Source: Vibrio sp. JPW-9-11-11 (GTDB lineage: Bacteria; Pseudomonadota; Gammaproteobacteria; Enterobacterales; Vibrionaceae). Taken from it: a stretch of 64,000 bases of DNA. The position numbers were made by a program, and so were the translations under genes. The stretch's first letter is position 1. The number at the start of each line of letters is the position of its first letter. The stretch is from contig NZ_SZQJ01000004.1 in NCBI RefSeq assembly GCF_013369335.1, positions 496,001-560,000 of the forward strand. The letters are read 5' to 3'. The notes under the pieces were generated by a model. That model was not told the DNA's origin, made no database searches, and saw nothing but the letters and a program-made list of their open reading frames with translations. Shown one piece after another: positions 1-9,428 of the stretch.

Positions 1-1217
1 CCCTGCCTGAGGCATGGGTTTGCTTTTGTAATGAAAAGCTGTTGCTGGCTTCAGAGAGTCTAGGGTTTCTTCTTAGGCAACGAGTACAAATATATAAACA
101 GGGATATCCAAGCCGAAACAATACTTATTTGAATCTAATTGAGCGACAAATTGAAGAGCTCAAGCAAGTTTACATATCTTTCTATCGATTGGCCCCTGGC
201 TTAATACATCAACAAAAGGATGTTGAGCCTAACATCTATACATGGCTGATGTTTCAAAATGAGTTTTGTGATGACCTAGATAATCTGCTCAGTGGCGTGC
301 GCTATCTTGATGAGCTTGATACAACCACCGCGACGCTTATTGTTGCTCACTCGTCATTTTCTTCATTAGATAACGTATTAGCAGACCTTATAGAAGGAAA
401 TTCAAAGTCGGCCCCCCTCTATTTTGAATGCTTGCGCTTACGTCAGACTTTGAGTGTTGGGTTGATTAAGCATTGGTACAAAACGGGGCGCATCAATGCT
501 GAGCAGGCTTTTCCTACTCTTGCATTACAAGATGTGGAAGAAGGGATTAGCTGGCTCAACGAAAATGCGCAAGGTGACGATTATCTATTTGAGCGGTTAA
601 TTACTAAAGGTGATAGAAGTACCTGGTTTCGAAGGTACTTTGGTACTGAAGTTCAGCATATTTCCTCATCAAAAACCAAAACGTTCGCGAAACTTCTCGA
701 GATCAAAGAGTTAATGGAGTTTGATGTTGAGTCCCCACTGGCACATATCGACTTTGTTTTAAGTGGAGACTGTAGACTGGTATTAACAGTGATTGAGAAC
801 TTAGAACACCTTGACGACCATCAATATGAACTTTGGCTGGAGGCTCTATATGTCGTTTATGGTGCTCTACTCCCGATTAGGCCAAGAGACTTAGGCATTG
901 AGTATGATCGGCATCAGGCACTCGATTTGTTGAATGAATGGGTTACGAAAGGTAAGCACATGCAAAACTCACCGAGTAGGCTCGGTTACGCATTAAATTT
1001 CGATACGACACTTACAGCACTGCAAGACTCTAACATTAGCTTTGTATTCCGTGAGTGGCTATGGCAACAGCTGTGCATTCAGTCAAGAGCTTACGTTCCT
1101 TGGAATATGGTGATGCCTGTCCATCAGCAAGATTGGAATTTTCGTAACTTTAAAGCAACGCCTTCGGTGAGTGAGCGCTTCAACTTAAGGAGTAGCAATG
1201 CAGTTGTGGGATATTGA
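1..1217 (+). CDS. T6SS accessory protein, TIGR02270-like (5' end off the window)
   Basis: The reading frame is open from base 3 with no stop before the window edge, so the gene is truncated at its 5' end; 404 codons are visible. It looks like a soluble, mostly helical protein without signal peptide or membrane segment. I recognise it tentatively as the TIGR02270 (HEAT-repeat-like) family found beside T6SS genes in V. parahaemolyticus and myxobacteria; the tail with YVPWNM followed by a VxxQ element fits that family. It overlaps the next gene by 20 bases, which implies translational coupling with the DUF2169 adaptor. Function is unknown; a role in loading PAAR-type effectors is inferred only from context. 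Confidence 0.6.
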   Translation, partial: LPEAWVCFCNEKLLLASESLGFLLRQRVQIYKQGYPSRNNTYLNLIERQIEELKQVYISFYRLAPGLIHQQKDVEPNIYTWLMFQNEFCDDLDNLLSGVRYLDELDTTTATLIVAHSSFSSLDNVLADLIEGNSKSAPLYFECLRLRQTLSVGLIKHWYKTGRINAEQAFPTLALQDVEEGISWLNENAQGDDYLFERLITKGDRSTWFRRYFGTEVQHISSSKTKTFAKLLEIKELMEFDVESPLAHIDFVLSGDCRLVLTVIENLEHLDDHQYELWLEALYVVYGALLPIRPRDLGIEYDRHQALDLLNEWVTKGKHMQNSPSRLGYALNFDTTLTALQDSNISFVFREWLWQQLCIQSRAYVPWNMVMPVHQQDWNFRNFKATPSVSERFNLRSSNAVVGY

Positions 1218-2178
1218 ACCGAATTCCGAAGTCACTGTGAAAGGGCGATTTCAACGTGATGAACAAGGGAATGAAGTTTGGGTCGTGGTAGGAAAAAGAA
1301 CCTGGCAATGGGATGGAAGTCGTTGGTGCGAACTGGAACAAAGCGAGATCTTTGATGACCCACAGTATATAGGTGAGCCTGGGTTTTCCGCCATGAAGGT
1401 TGACCATGAGTTTGCGTACACCAAAAAGAATACCGATGTACTGGTTTTTGGCAAGGCGAGAAGTTACGCAAAAAAGCCGGTGACTTACCATGAGTGTCGA
1501 GTGCTCGTTGACGGTCACGTCGACAAAACTTTAGCTGTTCATGGAGATCGTATATGGGTTGAACATGGTGGTGGTATAACCTTAAGCAACCCCGTCCCTT
1601 TTGTTGAAAAAGACATTGATTATTCTTGTGCAATTGGGGGAGATATTCGTAATCGATTAGGTGGTGGTATCGCAGGTTCAAAGGAAGAACTACTTAAACA
1701 GAAAGTGCCCTCAGTGTTCTACCCAAAGGACGAATGGAGTGCGACTGGTTCGAAGGCTCGTGTCGCGGGTTTCGGCCCGTTACCACCTTTTTTTGAAACT
1801 CGCCAAAAGCTTGCAGGCACATTTGATGAGAACTGGGTCGAAAATCGTAAGCCGCTATTACCCCTAGATTTCAACCCACAGTTTTATCAGAGTGCTCCAC
1901 AAGATCAACAGTGCAAAGGTCACCTTATTGGGGGCGAACGTGTGATGATGAGTGGATTTTGTCATGATGACACGATCTCATTTCGTACTCCCAAAGACAG
2001 GTACATTGCAATCGCAAAATTTAAAGATGAGACATATCAAGTGCCAATGTCAATTTATAGCCTATTTATAGATACGGAAAATAAAACAATATCAATGAGT
2101 TATAACGCTTCATTTTTATGTCAAGACAAAGAACACTTATTGATTTCCACCTCGATAGTTAAACAACAAAAAGGTTAG
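1198..2178 (+). CDS. DUF2169 family T6SS adaptor
   Basis: 326 residues, cytoplasmic. The N-terminal half follows the DUF2169 pattern: an early VVVGKRTW segment, a KxxTDVLVFGKA element near residue 80, and GFGPLPPFFETR near residue 195. DUF2169 proteins are known in Agrobacterium as adaptors that load DUF4150 PAAR-like effectors onto the T6SS spike, and a DUF4150 protein lies about 20 kb downstream at 22885. The ATG is preceded by AAGGAG at good spacing, inside the end of the previous gene. It forms a tight operon with the thiolase-fold gene 4 bases downstream. The pairing with the distant DUF4150 protein is inferred. Confidence 0.8.
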   Translation: MQLWDIEPNSEVTVKGRFQRDEQGNEVWVVVGKRTWQWDGSRWCELEQSEIFDDPQYIGEPGFSAMKVDHEFAYTKKNTDVLVFGKARSYAKKPVTYHECRVLVDGHVDKTLAVHGDRIWVEHGGGITLSNPVPFVEKDIDYSCAIGGDIRNRLGGGIAGSKEELLKQKVPSVFYPKDEWSATGSKARVAGFGPLPPFFETRQKLAGTFDENWVENRKPLLPLDFNPQFYQSAPQDQQCKGHLIGGERVMMSGFCHDDTISFRTPKDRYIAIAKFKDETYQVPMSIYSLFIDTENKTISMSYNASFLCQDKEHLLISTSIVKQQKG

Positions 2179-2182
2179 GGAT

Positions 2183-3124
2183 ATGAATAGGTCCGCTGAT
2201 CGCTATGTGCTTGGGATGGAACTGATTACCCCGACAGGTATGAATCTGGAAATCGCTCAAACTGTTGCAAAGGCCGATCTTGGTAGGTTTGAGCAACTGG
2301 AGGGAGACGATGGCATTGAACGCTTTACGTATGCAAAAATTGATTACACCAAAGCAAAGACAGTCCTCGAAAAAACTTGTGAACTGTCTGGCTACATCCT
2401 TAGATCCTTGCTAGAGCAATTACCACAATCGTTAAAACCTATACCGTTAATTATCGCAGTTTCTCGTGAGGCTTCTCTAGTAAAGGTGCAGGAATGGATA
2501 GAAGAAAGTAGTTATTCTGGTTTCATTTCAAAAATCGATGTTGTTCATTCAGATGGAGCAAGTTTTGTCCTTAAAGCGATCAAATCTCTAGATGAAAATG
2601 ATGCAATAATGTGCATTCATCTTGATTCTTTAGTAGAGGTACTGGGTGATTTAGTTAAAGAAGGTAAAGTGATGAGCACTAATAACCCTTGGGGAATTAT
2701 CCCCAGTGAAGGTGGTGCTGGTTTGATTCTTTGTCGGAGAAATATCGTTGAAACGCTCAAGCTAAAACCTAAAGCAACGCTAGGTTATCTAGACGTTGAA
2801 CTAGGTGCTACGGATCGTCGAGGTATGTACCGTCTTGTCCAGCGCGCGAGCCAGCACATTGAATCATTTGGTGAGGTGTATTCTGATATGTCTAACCTAC
2901 GAGCGCATACTGAAGACTATGGGTTCGCTTTGGGTGCAAAAGCAGAGCGTTTTGTTCAACCGCAGAAACCTCATTTGATCAATGAATTATGGGGAACGAT
3001 GGGAGGTAGCTCCTCGTTAGCATTAATTGCTTACGCAGTAAAAAACCACCATTTTAATCAACCTACCACAGTAATGATGTTTGGCCCTGAAGGTGACAAA
3101 GCAATACTTCAATTGTTAGCCTGA
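2183..3124 (+). CDS. Degenerate beta-ketoacyl-synthase-like (thiolase fold) T6SS accessory protein
   Basis: 313 residues, shorter than a true ketoacyl synthase (about 410). Thiolase-fold traces are seen: an opening YVLGMELITPTG strand, a PLIIAVSREA segment, EGGAGLILCRR near residue 175, and a C-terminal NELWGTMGGSSSLALIAYA segment. At the place where the nucleophilic Cys is expected (SDGASFVLKA) there is no Cys, so catalysis is unlikely. Such proteins sit beside DUF2169 genes in T6SS clusters; the present order TIGR02270-like, DUF2169, thiolase-like suggests one accessory complex. It probably binds rather than makes something, but no function can be assigned. Confidence 0.65.
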   Translation: MNRSADRYVLGMELITPTGMNLEIAQTVAKADLGRFEQLEGDDGIERFTYAKIDYTKAKTVLEKTCELSGYILRSLLEQLPQSLKPIPLIIAVSREASLVKVQEWIEESSYSGFISKIDVVHSDGASFVLKAIKSLDENDAIMCIHLDSLVEVLGDLVKEGKVMSTNNPWGIIPSEGGAGLILCRRNIVETLKLKPKATLGYLDVELGATDRRGMYRLVQRASQHIESFGEVYSDMSNLRAHTEDYGFALGAKAERFVQPQKPHLINELWGTMGGSSSLALIAYAVKNHHFNQPTTVMMFGPEGDKAILQLLA

Positions 3125-3360
3125 TGAATAAATTTTCGCCTAATATAGGGTCGTACTAATTCTAATTTATCTCGGGAGTGTTATTGGCATCAAAACTACT
3201 TAATCTACATAGTCAAAGCGTAAGTTAAAAAAGCAGATTGGCTAGTAATAATAACTAAAATAATAGGTGTACTGTTCGTTTTTAATACCAGCCTTGAAAC
3301 TGAGATGTGTCACCAAATATTATCTGCGCTCAATAATGTTTATCGATTAAAGAGTGCAGA

Positions 3361-5352
3361 GTGTCTGACAAGCAGGGAGCAGCCAAAGGATATATTGATC
3401 AGTTGGTTGTAAAAGCCATTGAGAGAAAAAAACAGAACGAACAGCGACTGGCGAATAAGAATAAGCCCAAGCTTGAATACGTTCTTTTTTCACAATTTGA
3501 TGTGCTAGACACACTGCCATCAAAGAATGGTAGGACGACGGTCTACCATCTTGCCAAAAAAGGTCAGCCTGAGAAACAACTCTGTTGCAAGGTCGTCAAT
3601 GAAGATGCTTCAGACTTGGCAATCAAGATGCTGATTAACGAAGCGAGTCGGTTAGAGATTTCGCAGCATCCGAGTGTCGCTGAGTTTATCAAAGTAGGAA
3701 AAGAGTTTGATAGACCCTATTTGATGTATGAGTGGATTCAAGGTGAATCCTTAGCTGAAAAGATGGAACGCTATTCAACTAAAGGTTTCCGTCACGATCA
3801 CATTGCTTGGTTGGTTTATCAATTAGCAGGTGCATTAGAGTTCATGCATACGCGCGGAATCTGTCATCTCGATATTAAACCTTCGAATGTTCTGGTAAGC
3901 GAAGGCGACTATGTAAAGCTGATTGATTTTGGTGCTGCGCGCTATATTGGTGAGTCAGAACCTTATTCTGAGGCAAGCTTAAGCTATGCGTCTCCGCTTT
4001 ACCTAGAATCCGGAACAACCGAACCACAAGATGATGTTTACTCATTAGCTCTGCTTACAGGCCATCTATTTCTAGGTGCAATCTTTGGTGATGCTTGGCA
4101 TCAGCAACTAAACGAGCGTAAACGCGTTCCACTGATCCCAAATCACATTTGGAAGCTACTCAAAGAAGTCATTAACAATCCGAGAGGACATGGCTATACG
4201 GCTATTTCTTTTGCACAGCAAGTTGCAAGGCTCGACGCTCAAGAGATTGACTCCAAGTCGAGCGCACCGATTTTTAGCAGCCTGCGAAATGCAGACTTGT
4301 TGCTGACTCATCGCAAACCCTATGAAGGTTCTGGGTACGGGCGTTTCAAAATATTGGAAGCGAGTTTGGTGCTGAGTGTTGCAACGATTACTGGCAGTTA
4401 CCTGTACGACCAGAGTCAGCCTGAGTGGAAATCAATAATTAATCCTGCCCAGTCTACCAATGAAGTCGTTAGTGTCATAAAACCGGCTCAAACGGCTTCG
4501 TTTTTGGCTCAATCACCTTGGGATATCGAGTTTTCTCTCAATGATATGGAGAAGAATGTTGTTAAGACAGCTCCTTATCGAGAAGCGTATCAAGTGCAAC
4601 AGATGAAACTCTCCAAGTTATATAAAAACAACCAATCTGAATTGCAGTCTTACCAACTCCTTGCCGATGATTTGCCTAAAGAACTGGTAGATTTACGCAA
4701 AGAGATAGTCAATCTCAGGCAGAAACTGGTTGATGATGGAGCTTTGTTCCCTTATGCCGACAAAACGCTAACTTCAGTCATGGCCGGGCTCAATACTGCT
4801 TCAATTAATGCGTTGAAATTATCTGCTTTGTCGGGGAGTAAAGAGCAGCAACTGACCAAGTTGATTCTAACTGGACAAGCAAAGCTTGCAGATAAAGAGC
4901 TTAAAGCAGCTTGGTTGCTCAACCAATCAGAAGCGTATTTCTATAGTCAGGTTTTGCCTGCAAATGTGCTGTCGAAGCTCCACAGCTCAATTGACCAATA
5001 TGCTAAAGAGCATTACTACACGAAAGCTATCACAGTGGCTGAAGCGGCGATTGAGTTTTTTGGTCGAACCCCCGAGTTAAACCAAAAAGTTAAAGATCTG
5101 ATTGTGGCTAGAAGTGAATTTATTTTGTTTAGCACGGTTACTGAACAATCTATTTTTGACAAACAACGACTGCATGACTCGCTGGTGGACTTAGAAACGA
5201 ACGCACCAAAGAACTTCAATGAAATCATTGAAGTTTTGAACAACATGGCGAAGGAATCAATTGATAAAGGGCATCAGATCTCCCAACCTTCCAGAGGTGC
5301 GATAGCTGTCGATAACGCTTTGAAAGACTACTTCTCCGAGGGCAGGAGTTAA
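3361..5352 (+). CDS. T6SS membrane Ser/Thr protein kinase (PpkA/TagE-like)
   Basis: 663 residues. A kinase domain spans about residues 50-290: lysine strand CCKVVNE, catalytic loop HLDIKPSNVL, metal motif IDFGAAR. The HRD motif is HLD, so it is a non-RD kinase. A membrane helix follows at about residues 337-358 (LEASLVLSVATITGSYLYD), leaving a helical region of about 300 residues, probably periplasmic. This is the layout of T6SS kinases that phosphorylate an FHA partner; the likely partner is TagH at 18626. The start is GTG with only a weak AGAG upstream, so it is uncertain. The gene ends 2 bases before tssA. Confidence 0.85.
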   Translation: MSDKQGAAKGYIDQLVVKAIERKKQNEQRLANKNKPKLEYVLFSQFDVLDTLPSKNGRTTVYHLAKKGQPEKQLCCKVVNEDASDLAIKMLINEASRLEISQHPSVAEFIKVGKEFDRPYLMYEWIQGESLAEKMERYSTKGFRHDHIAWLVYQLAGALEFMHTRGICHLDIKPSNVLVSEGDYVKLIDFGAARYIGESEPYSEASLSYASPLYLESGTTEPQDDVYSLALLTGHLFLGAIFGDAWHQQLNERKRVPLIPNHIWKLLKEVINNPRGHGYTAISFAQQVARLDAQEIDSKSSAPIFSSLRNADLLLTHRKPYEGSGYGRFKILEASLVLSVATITGSYLYDQSQPEWKSIINPAQSTNEVVSVIKPAQTASFLAQSPWDIEFSLNDMEKNVVKTAPYREAYQVQQMKLSKLYKNNQSELQSYQLLADDLPKELVDLRKEIVNLRQKLVDDGALFPYADKTLTSVMAGLNTASINALKLSALSGSKEQQLTKLILTGQAKLADKELKAAWLLNQSEAYFYSQVLPANVLSKLHSSIDQYAKEHYYTKAITVAEAAIEFFGRTPELNQKVKDLIVARSEFILFSTVTEQSIFDKQRLHDSLVDLETNAPKNFNEIIEVLNNMAKESIDKGHQISQPSRGAIAVDNALKDYFSEGRS

Positions 5353-5354
5353 TA

Positions 5355-6929
5355 ATGACTACGATTAATTCAGAAAAGTTGCTCGCCCCAATATCAGACT
5401 CTTCTCCAGCAGGCGAAGATGCCCGTTACGAGTTCTGCTATGAAATGATGGAAGCTGAGGTCAAAAAGTTTGGCTCTCTATTTGGCGAAACAGTTGACTG
5501 GAAGGTAGTCAAAACTCATGCGACTGAAGTACTTGAAAGGCATAGCAAAGACCTGAAGGCTTTATGTTATCTAATTCGGTCCCTGAGTGAAGAGAGCGGA
5601 TTGCAAGGACTCAAACAAGGCTTAGTGCTGCTTAATGACTCGTTGAATAGATTTGGTTCAGATCTTTACCCGAATAGAAAACGAGGAAGAGATGGCGCGG
5701 TCGAATGGCTGAATCATCAGTTTAAATTGCAAAGCAGCAAATTAGCTGATGAGCCTCAATCGTGGGAGCTAGTTTCGGCTTGTATTACGGCAGTTGAAGA
5801 AGTGCAAAGGCAGTTTGATGACGTGTTTCATGATTCAGAAGCGGATTTTTTCGAAATCCGTACTCAGCTGAATGTGTTATCTCAGCAAGCCGTAGATGAC
5901 TATCAAGGTTCATCCGATCAGATTGAACAAGCTCCACAGGCGATGCCGCTCAATCCCACGGCGCATGAATCTGTACCCTCGGTAGAAAATGCGACATCGG
6001 CACCCGCGCCAACAAGTACGCAGTCAGACTCGGCTACAGTCGCCACAAACAAACCTGTGACTAAGCAAGTCGACGTTGATACCGATTTTACATCGCCATC
6101 GGCTTCTAAGCGTACTCTGAAAAAAGTGGCGGAAGTAATGATTGGCGCAGATGCCAGTGATCCACTTGCATATCGTATTTACCGTCATCTGACTTGGGAT
6201 GATATTGATGCCCTGCCGGAACATCAAAATTTTGAAACTCCGTTAAGTCTTGCCGTCTCAACAGACCAACAAGCAGAATACCGCGACAAAGCTCTTCAGG
6301 AAAGCGATGTTGATACGATCAAGCGCCTTGAGAGAACTCTCACAGATGCACCATTCTGGTTGACTGGCCATTACATGGTCTACTCGATGTTGACTAACCT
6401 TGGTTTCGAACAGGCTGCTACTGCAGTAAAGCAAGAGGTTAAGCGTTTCGTTGGGGCGCTCGAGGGCATCGAACATCTAAAGTTCAAAAATTCTATACCA
6501 TTTGCAGATGAAGCGACAATAAGTTGGTTGTCTACTCAAGTTGCTGATTCATCGTGCTCTCAACCGATAGTTCAGACGGTTGTTGTCACGGAAGAAGACT
6601 CATCGCTAATGGAGGATATCACCCTAGCAAATTTAGGGGAACGTGCTGCAGTACTGGCCCGAAAGCTAGAGTTAGATAGCTCAGGAAGAGGGCAGTTCAT
6701 GCTGTACTTACAACTGATAGCTGCTTACCAGTCAGTGGGATTATACGCCTTGTGCTTACCATACCTCGATAAAGGGTGGGAGGTACAAAAGGAGTTTGAT
6801 CTTGCAAGCTGGGAACCCCACTTATCGTCGCAATTGGAAGACCTATTTCGCAAAACACTTAAACAGTTATATCGAACCAAAGACCTTCTGCCTGCGAAAT
6901 ACGAAGAGTGGCAAGCAATTTATGACTAA
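5355..6929 (+). CDS. tssA: T6SS protein TssA (ImpA N-terminal domain)
   Basis: 524 residues. The ImpA_N domain covers about residues 8-130, with the opening ISDSSPAGEDARYE and the typical YPNRKRGRDGAVEWL segment. A low-complexity Ser/Pro/Thr/Ala linker (about 190-245) leads to a C-terminal VasJ-type helical domain. TssA connects baseplate and growing tail and primes sheath and tube assembly. The gene lies between the kinase and the sheath genes and a second ImpA_N protein is encoded at 16112-17392 on the other strand; the soluble form here is the better TssA candidate. The start follows GGCAGGAG. Confidence 0.93.
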   Translation: MTTINSEKLLAPISDSSPAGEDARYEFCYEMMEAEVKKFGSLFGETVDWKVVKTHATEVLERHSKDLKALCYLIRSLSEESGLQGLKQGLVLLNDSLNRFGSDLYPNRKRGRDGAVEWLNHQFKLQSSKLADEPQSWELVSACITAVEEVQRQFDDVFHDSEADFFEIRTQLNVLSQQAVDDYQGSSDQIEQAPQAMPLNPTAHESVPSVENATSAPAPTSTQSDSATVATNKPVTKQVDVDTDFTSPSASKRTLKKVAEVMIGADASDPLAYRIYRHLTWDDIDALPEHQNFETPLSLAVSTDQQAEYRDKALQESDVDTIKRLERTLTDAPFWLTGHYMVYSMLTNLGFEQAATAVKQEVKRFVGALEGIEHLKFKNSIPFADEATISWLSTQVADSSCSQPIVQTVVVTEEDSSLMEDITLANLGERAAVLARKLELDSSGRGQFMLYLQLIAAYQSVGLYALCLPYLDKGWEVQKEFDLASWEPHLSSQLEDLFRKTLKQLYRTKDLLPAKYEEWQAIYD

Positions 6930-6955
6930 TTACAAAGTTAGATAAGGAACTAAAT

Positions 6956-7462
6956 ATGTCACGTGATGGCTCGGTGGCTCCTAAAGAGCGAATTAATATC
7001 CGTTATGTTCCAGCGACAGGTGATGCGCAAGAAGACGTAGAACTGCCGCTGAGCATGATGGTTGTAGGGGATTTTACTGCCCGTGCAGATGAAACACCTA
7101 TCGAAGAGCGTACTCCAATCAATATCGACAAGGACAACTTTAACGAAGTGCTTGAAGGATATGCTCCGAATGTTAAAGCGAACGTTCCAAACCAACTTTC
7201 AGATGAAGAAGGTGCCCAGCTTGGCGTAGATTTAACATTTACCAACATGAAAGATTTCTCGCCAGAAGCAATCGCTAAAAGCGTACCTGAACTTAACAGC
7301 TTGCTCGAATTGCGTGAAGCCTTGGTCGCACTAAAAGGCCCTCTTGGCAATGTTCCAGCGTTTCGTAAGAAAATTGCTGCTGTGCTTCAAGACGAAGAAG
7401 CGAGAAAGAAACTATTGGATGAATTGAGCATTGGTGAAGACCAAAGCGCGAAAGAAGAATAA
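6956..7462 (+). CDS. tssB: T6SS contractile sheath small subunit TssB (VipA)
   Basis: 168 residues, normal for TssB. The opening SVAPKERINIRYVP and the central LPLSMMVVGDF strand, followed by the ERTPINID segment, are family hallmarks. TssB interleaves with TssC to make the cytoplasmic contractile sheath, whose contraction drives the Hcp tube. The start is preceded by AAGGA. tssC begins 8 bases downstream, and an intrinsic terminator follows tssC, so the two sheath genes can be produced in excess over the baseplate genes. Confidence 0.96.
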   Translation: MSRDGSVAPKERINIRYVPATGDAQEDVELPLSMMVVGDFTARADETPIEERTPINIDKDNFNEVLEGYAPNVKANVPNQLSDEEGAQLGVDLTFTNMKDFSPEAIAKSVPELNSLLELREALVALKGPLGNVPAFRKKIAAVLQDEEARKKLLDELSIGEDQSAKEE

Positions 7463-7470
7463 GGGATACC

Positions 7471-8946
7471 ATGTCTGCAGAAGCACAAGCTCCAGAACAA
7501 GAAGCTACCTTAGCGGCTTCAGATTCACTTCTGGATAGCATTCTTAATGAAACACGTTTGAAGCCAAGTGATGAAGGATTTGACGTTGCAAAACGAGGCG
7601 TTGAAGCATTTATCGGTGAGCTGCTAAGTAGTTCTAACACTGAAAAAGTAGATCAATCTCTGGTTGATCTTATGATCTCAGAAATCGACCAGAAATTGTC
7701 AAAGCAAGTGGATGCGATTCTTCACAATGAAGAGGTACAAGCAGTAGAGTCTACTTGGCGTGGTCTGAAGTACCTAGTTGATCACACAGACTTTAGAGAG
7801 AACATCCAAATTGAGTTGATTTCTGCGAAGAAGGACGAAGTACTGGATGACTTTGAAGATGCACCAGAGGTTGTTAAGTCTGGCCTTTACAAGCAAATCT
7901 ATACTCGTGAATATGGCCAGTTTGGTGGTAAGCCTGTAGGTGCAGTAATCTGTGATTACCAACTTTCAGCTTCATCTCCTGATATCAAGCTAATGGAGTA
8001 CATGGCTAATGTAGGCGCAATGTCTCATGCACCATTTATTACTTCGGCATCTTCTAAGTTCTTTGGCTTAGATAGCTACGAAGAATTACCTAACTTGAAA
8101 GATCTAAAATCTGTATTTGAAGGCCCTCAATACACTAAATGGCGCGGATTCCGTGAGCACGAAGATGCTCGCTATGTTGGTCTATGTACATCTCGCTTTA
8201 TGTTACGTACGCCATACTCCGTTCAAGACAACCCAATTAAAGCATTCGATTACGATGAACAAGTAACAGATAGTCACCATAACTACTTGTGGGGCAACTC
8301 GGCTTATGCGATGGCCTCAAAAATTAGTGAGTCGTTTGCTAAGTATCGTTGGTGTCCAAACATTATCGGCCCACAAAGTGGTGGTGCAGTATTTGACTTG
8401 CCGGTATATAACTTTGAGTCAATGGGTCAAATTGAAACTAAGATCCCGACAGAGATTCTCGTTTCTGACCGTCGCGAGTACGAGCTAGCGGAAGAGGGCT
8501 TTATTGCACTTACCATGCGCAAAGGTTCTGACAATGCAGCGTTCTTCTCTGCAAACTCAGTTCAAAAACCGAAAGTATTTGCTAATACTCCAGAAGGTAA
8601 ACAAGCTGAAATGAACTATAAACTTGGTACACAGCTACCGTATATGTTCATTATAAATCGCCTAGCTCACTATATTAAAGTTCTTCAGCGTGAGCAGATC
8701 GGTTCATGGAAAGAGCGTTCTGACTTGGAAATCGAACTGAACAAATGGATTCGTCAGTATGTTTCAGACCAAGAAAACCCACCAGCAGAAGTACGTGGTC
8801 GTCGACCTCTACGCGCAGCAAAAGTTGAAGTGTCTGACGTAGAGGGTGACCCAGGCTGGTACAAGGTATCAATGTCTGTACGTCCTCACTTTAAGTACAT
8901 GGGCGCAAGCTTTGATTTGTCATTGGTTGGCAAGTTAGACCAATAA
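7471..8946 (+). CDS. tssC: T6SS contractile sheath large subunit TssC (VipB)
   Basis: 491 residues, full length. Conserved blocks are seen in order: an N-terminal helical part, VESTWRGLKYLVDHTDF near residue 92, KPVGAVICDYQ near 154, GFREHEDARYVGL near 227, and a C-terminal domain with WKERSDLEIELNKWI. It forms the outer sheath layers and carries the ClpV-facing N-terminal region; clpV itself is not in the window. The small tail with YMGASFDLSLVGKL is typical of the end of the family. It is co-transcribed with tssB. Confidence 0.97.
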   Translation: MSAEAQAPEQEATLAASDSLLDSILNETRLKPSDEGFDVAKRGVEAFIGELLSSSNTEKVDQSLVDLMISEIDQKLSKQVDAILHNEEVQAVESTWRGLKYLVDHTDFRENIQIELISAKKDEVLDDFEDAPEVVKSGLYKQIYTREYGQFGGKPVGAVICDYQLSASSPDIKLMEYMANVGAMSHAPFITSASSKFFGLDSYEELPNLKDLKSVFEGPQYTKWRGFREHEDARYVGLCTSRFMLRTPYSVQDNPIKAFDYDEQVTDSHHNYLWGNSAYAMASKISESFAKYRWCPNIIGPQSGGAVFDLPVYNFESMGQIETKIPTEILVSDRREYELAEEGFIALTMRKGSDNAAFFSANSVQKPKVFANTPEGKQAEMNYKLGTQLPYMFIINRLAHYIKVLQREQIGSWKERSDLEIELNKWIRQYVSDQENPPAEVRGRRPLRAAKVEVSDVEGDPGWYKVSMSVRPHFKYMGASFDLSLVGKLDQ

Positions 8947-8964
8947 GCTTTGATGGAAATAATC

Positions 8965-8994
8965 AAGCAGCCAGTGAATACTGGCTGCTTTTTT
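8965..8994 (+). terminator. Intrinsic terminator between tssC and tssE
   Basis: A perfect 10-bp stem (AAGCAGCCAG at 8965-8974 with CTGGCTGCTT at 8981-8990, 6-base loop) followed directly by TTTT. It lies 18 bases after the tssC stop and 13 bases before the tssE start, inside what otherwise looks like one operon. Confidence 0.85.
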
Positions 8995-9007
8995 CGTAGG
9001 ACTAAGA

Positions 9008-9418
9008 ATGGAAAAAGGTTATCGACTTTTAGAACGTATTGAACTAGGCGAACCAAAAAACTGCTATGAAAAAGTTGTGTCGCATAAGCACTTGATCGAG
9101 TCGATACATTTACATTTGGCAGACTTGCTGAACACACATTCGGGGAATGCGATGATCGATGACGAGTACGGTCTGCCAGATTTTAATGATGTACTTTCCA
9201 ATAACACCAACCTAGTTCGTCATATTCAAAAGAATATCACATCAACAATAGAGCGTTTCGAACCAAGGTTGCGTAGCGTCGAAGTTCATTATCGCGAGGA
9301 TCACCATAACCCATTACAACTGGGCTTTGGCATTCGCGGTGAAGTCTCTCACAACGGCGGTAGAGTTCCGATGTCGATTGATGTCTACATGGGTACTGAC
9401 GGCCAATTCAACGTTTAG
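9008..9418 (+). CDS. tssE: T6SS baseplate protein TssE (gp25-like)
   Basis: 136 residues. It has the gp25/TssE plan: RLLERIELGE near the N-terminus, a SIHLHLADLLNTH helix, the YGLPDFND segment near residue 55, and an RLRSVEVHYRED strand. TssE is the baseplate wedge subunit from which the sheath is nucleated. The ATG has AGGA 8 bases upstream, immediately after the terminator that separates it from tssC. tssF starts 10 bases after its stop. Confidence 0.95.
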   Translation: MEKGYRLLERIELGEPKNCYEKVVSHKHLIESIHLHLADLLNTHSGNAMIDDEYGLPDFNDVLSNNTNLVRHIQKNITSTIERFEPRLRSVEVHYREDHHNPLQLGFGIRGEVSHNGGRVPMSIDVYMGTDGQFNV

Positions 9419-9428
9419 TAGGTATCAT

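Noticed and set aside
1180..1681. Long - strand open frames opposite the DUF2169 gene
   Set aside because: They lie entirely antisense to a well-supported gene, lack ribosome sites and show no family features.
7003..7640. Two - strand open frames of 115 codons over tssB/tssC
   Set aside because: Ser-rich shadow translations of conserved sheath genes.
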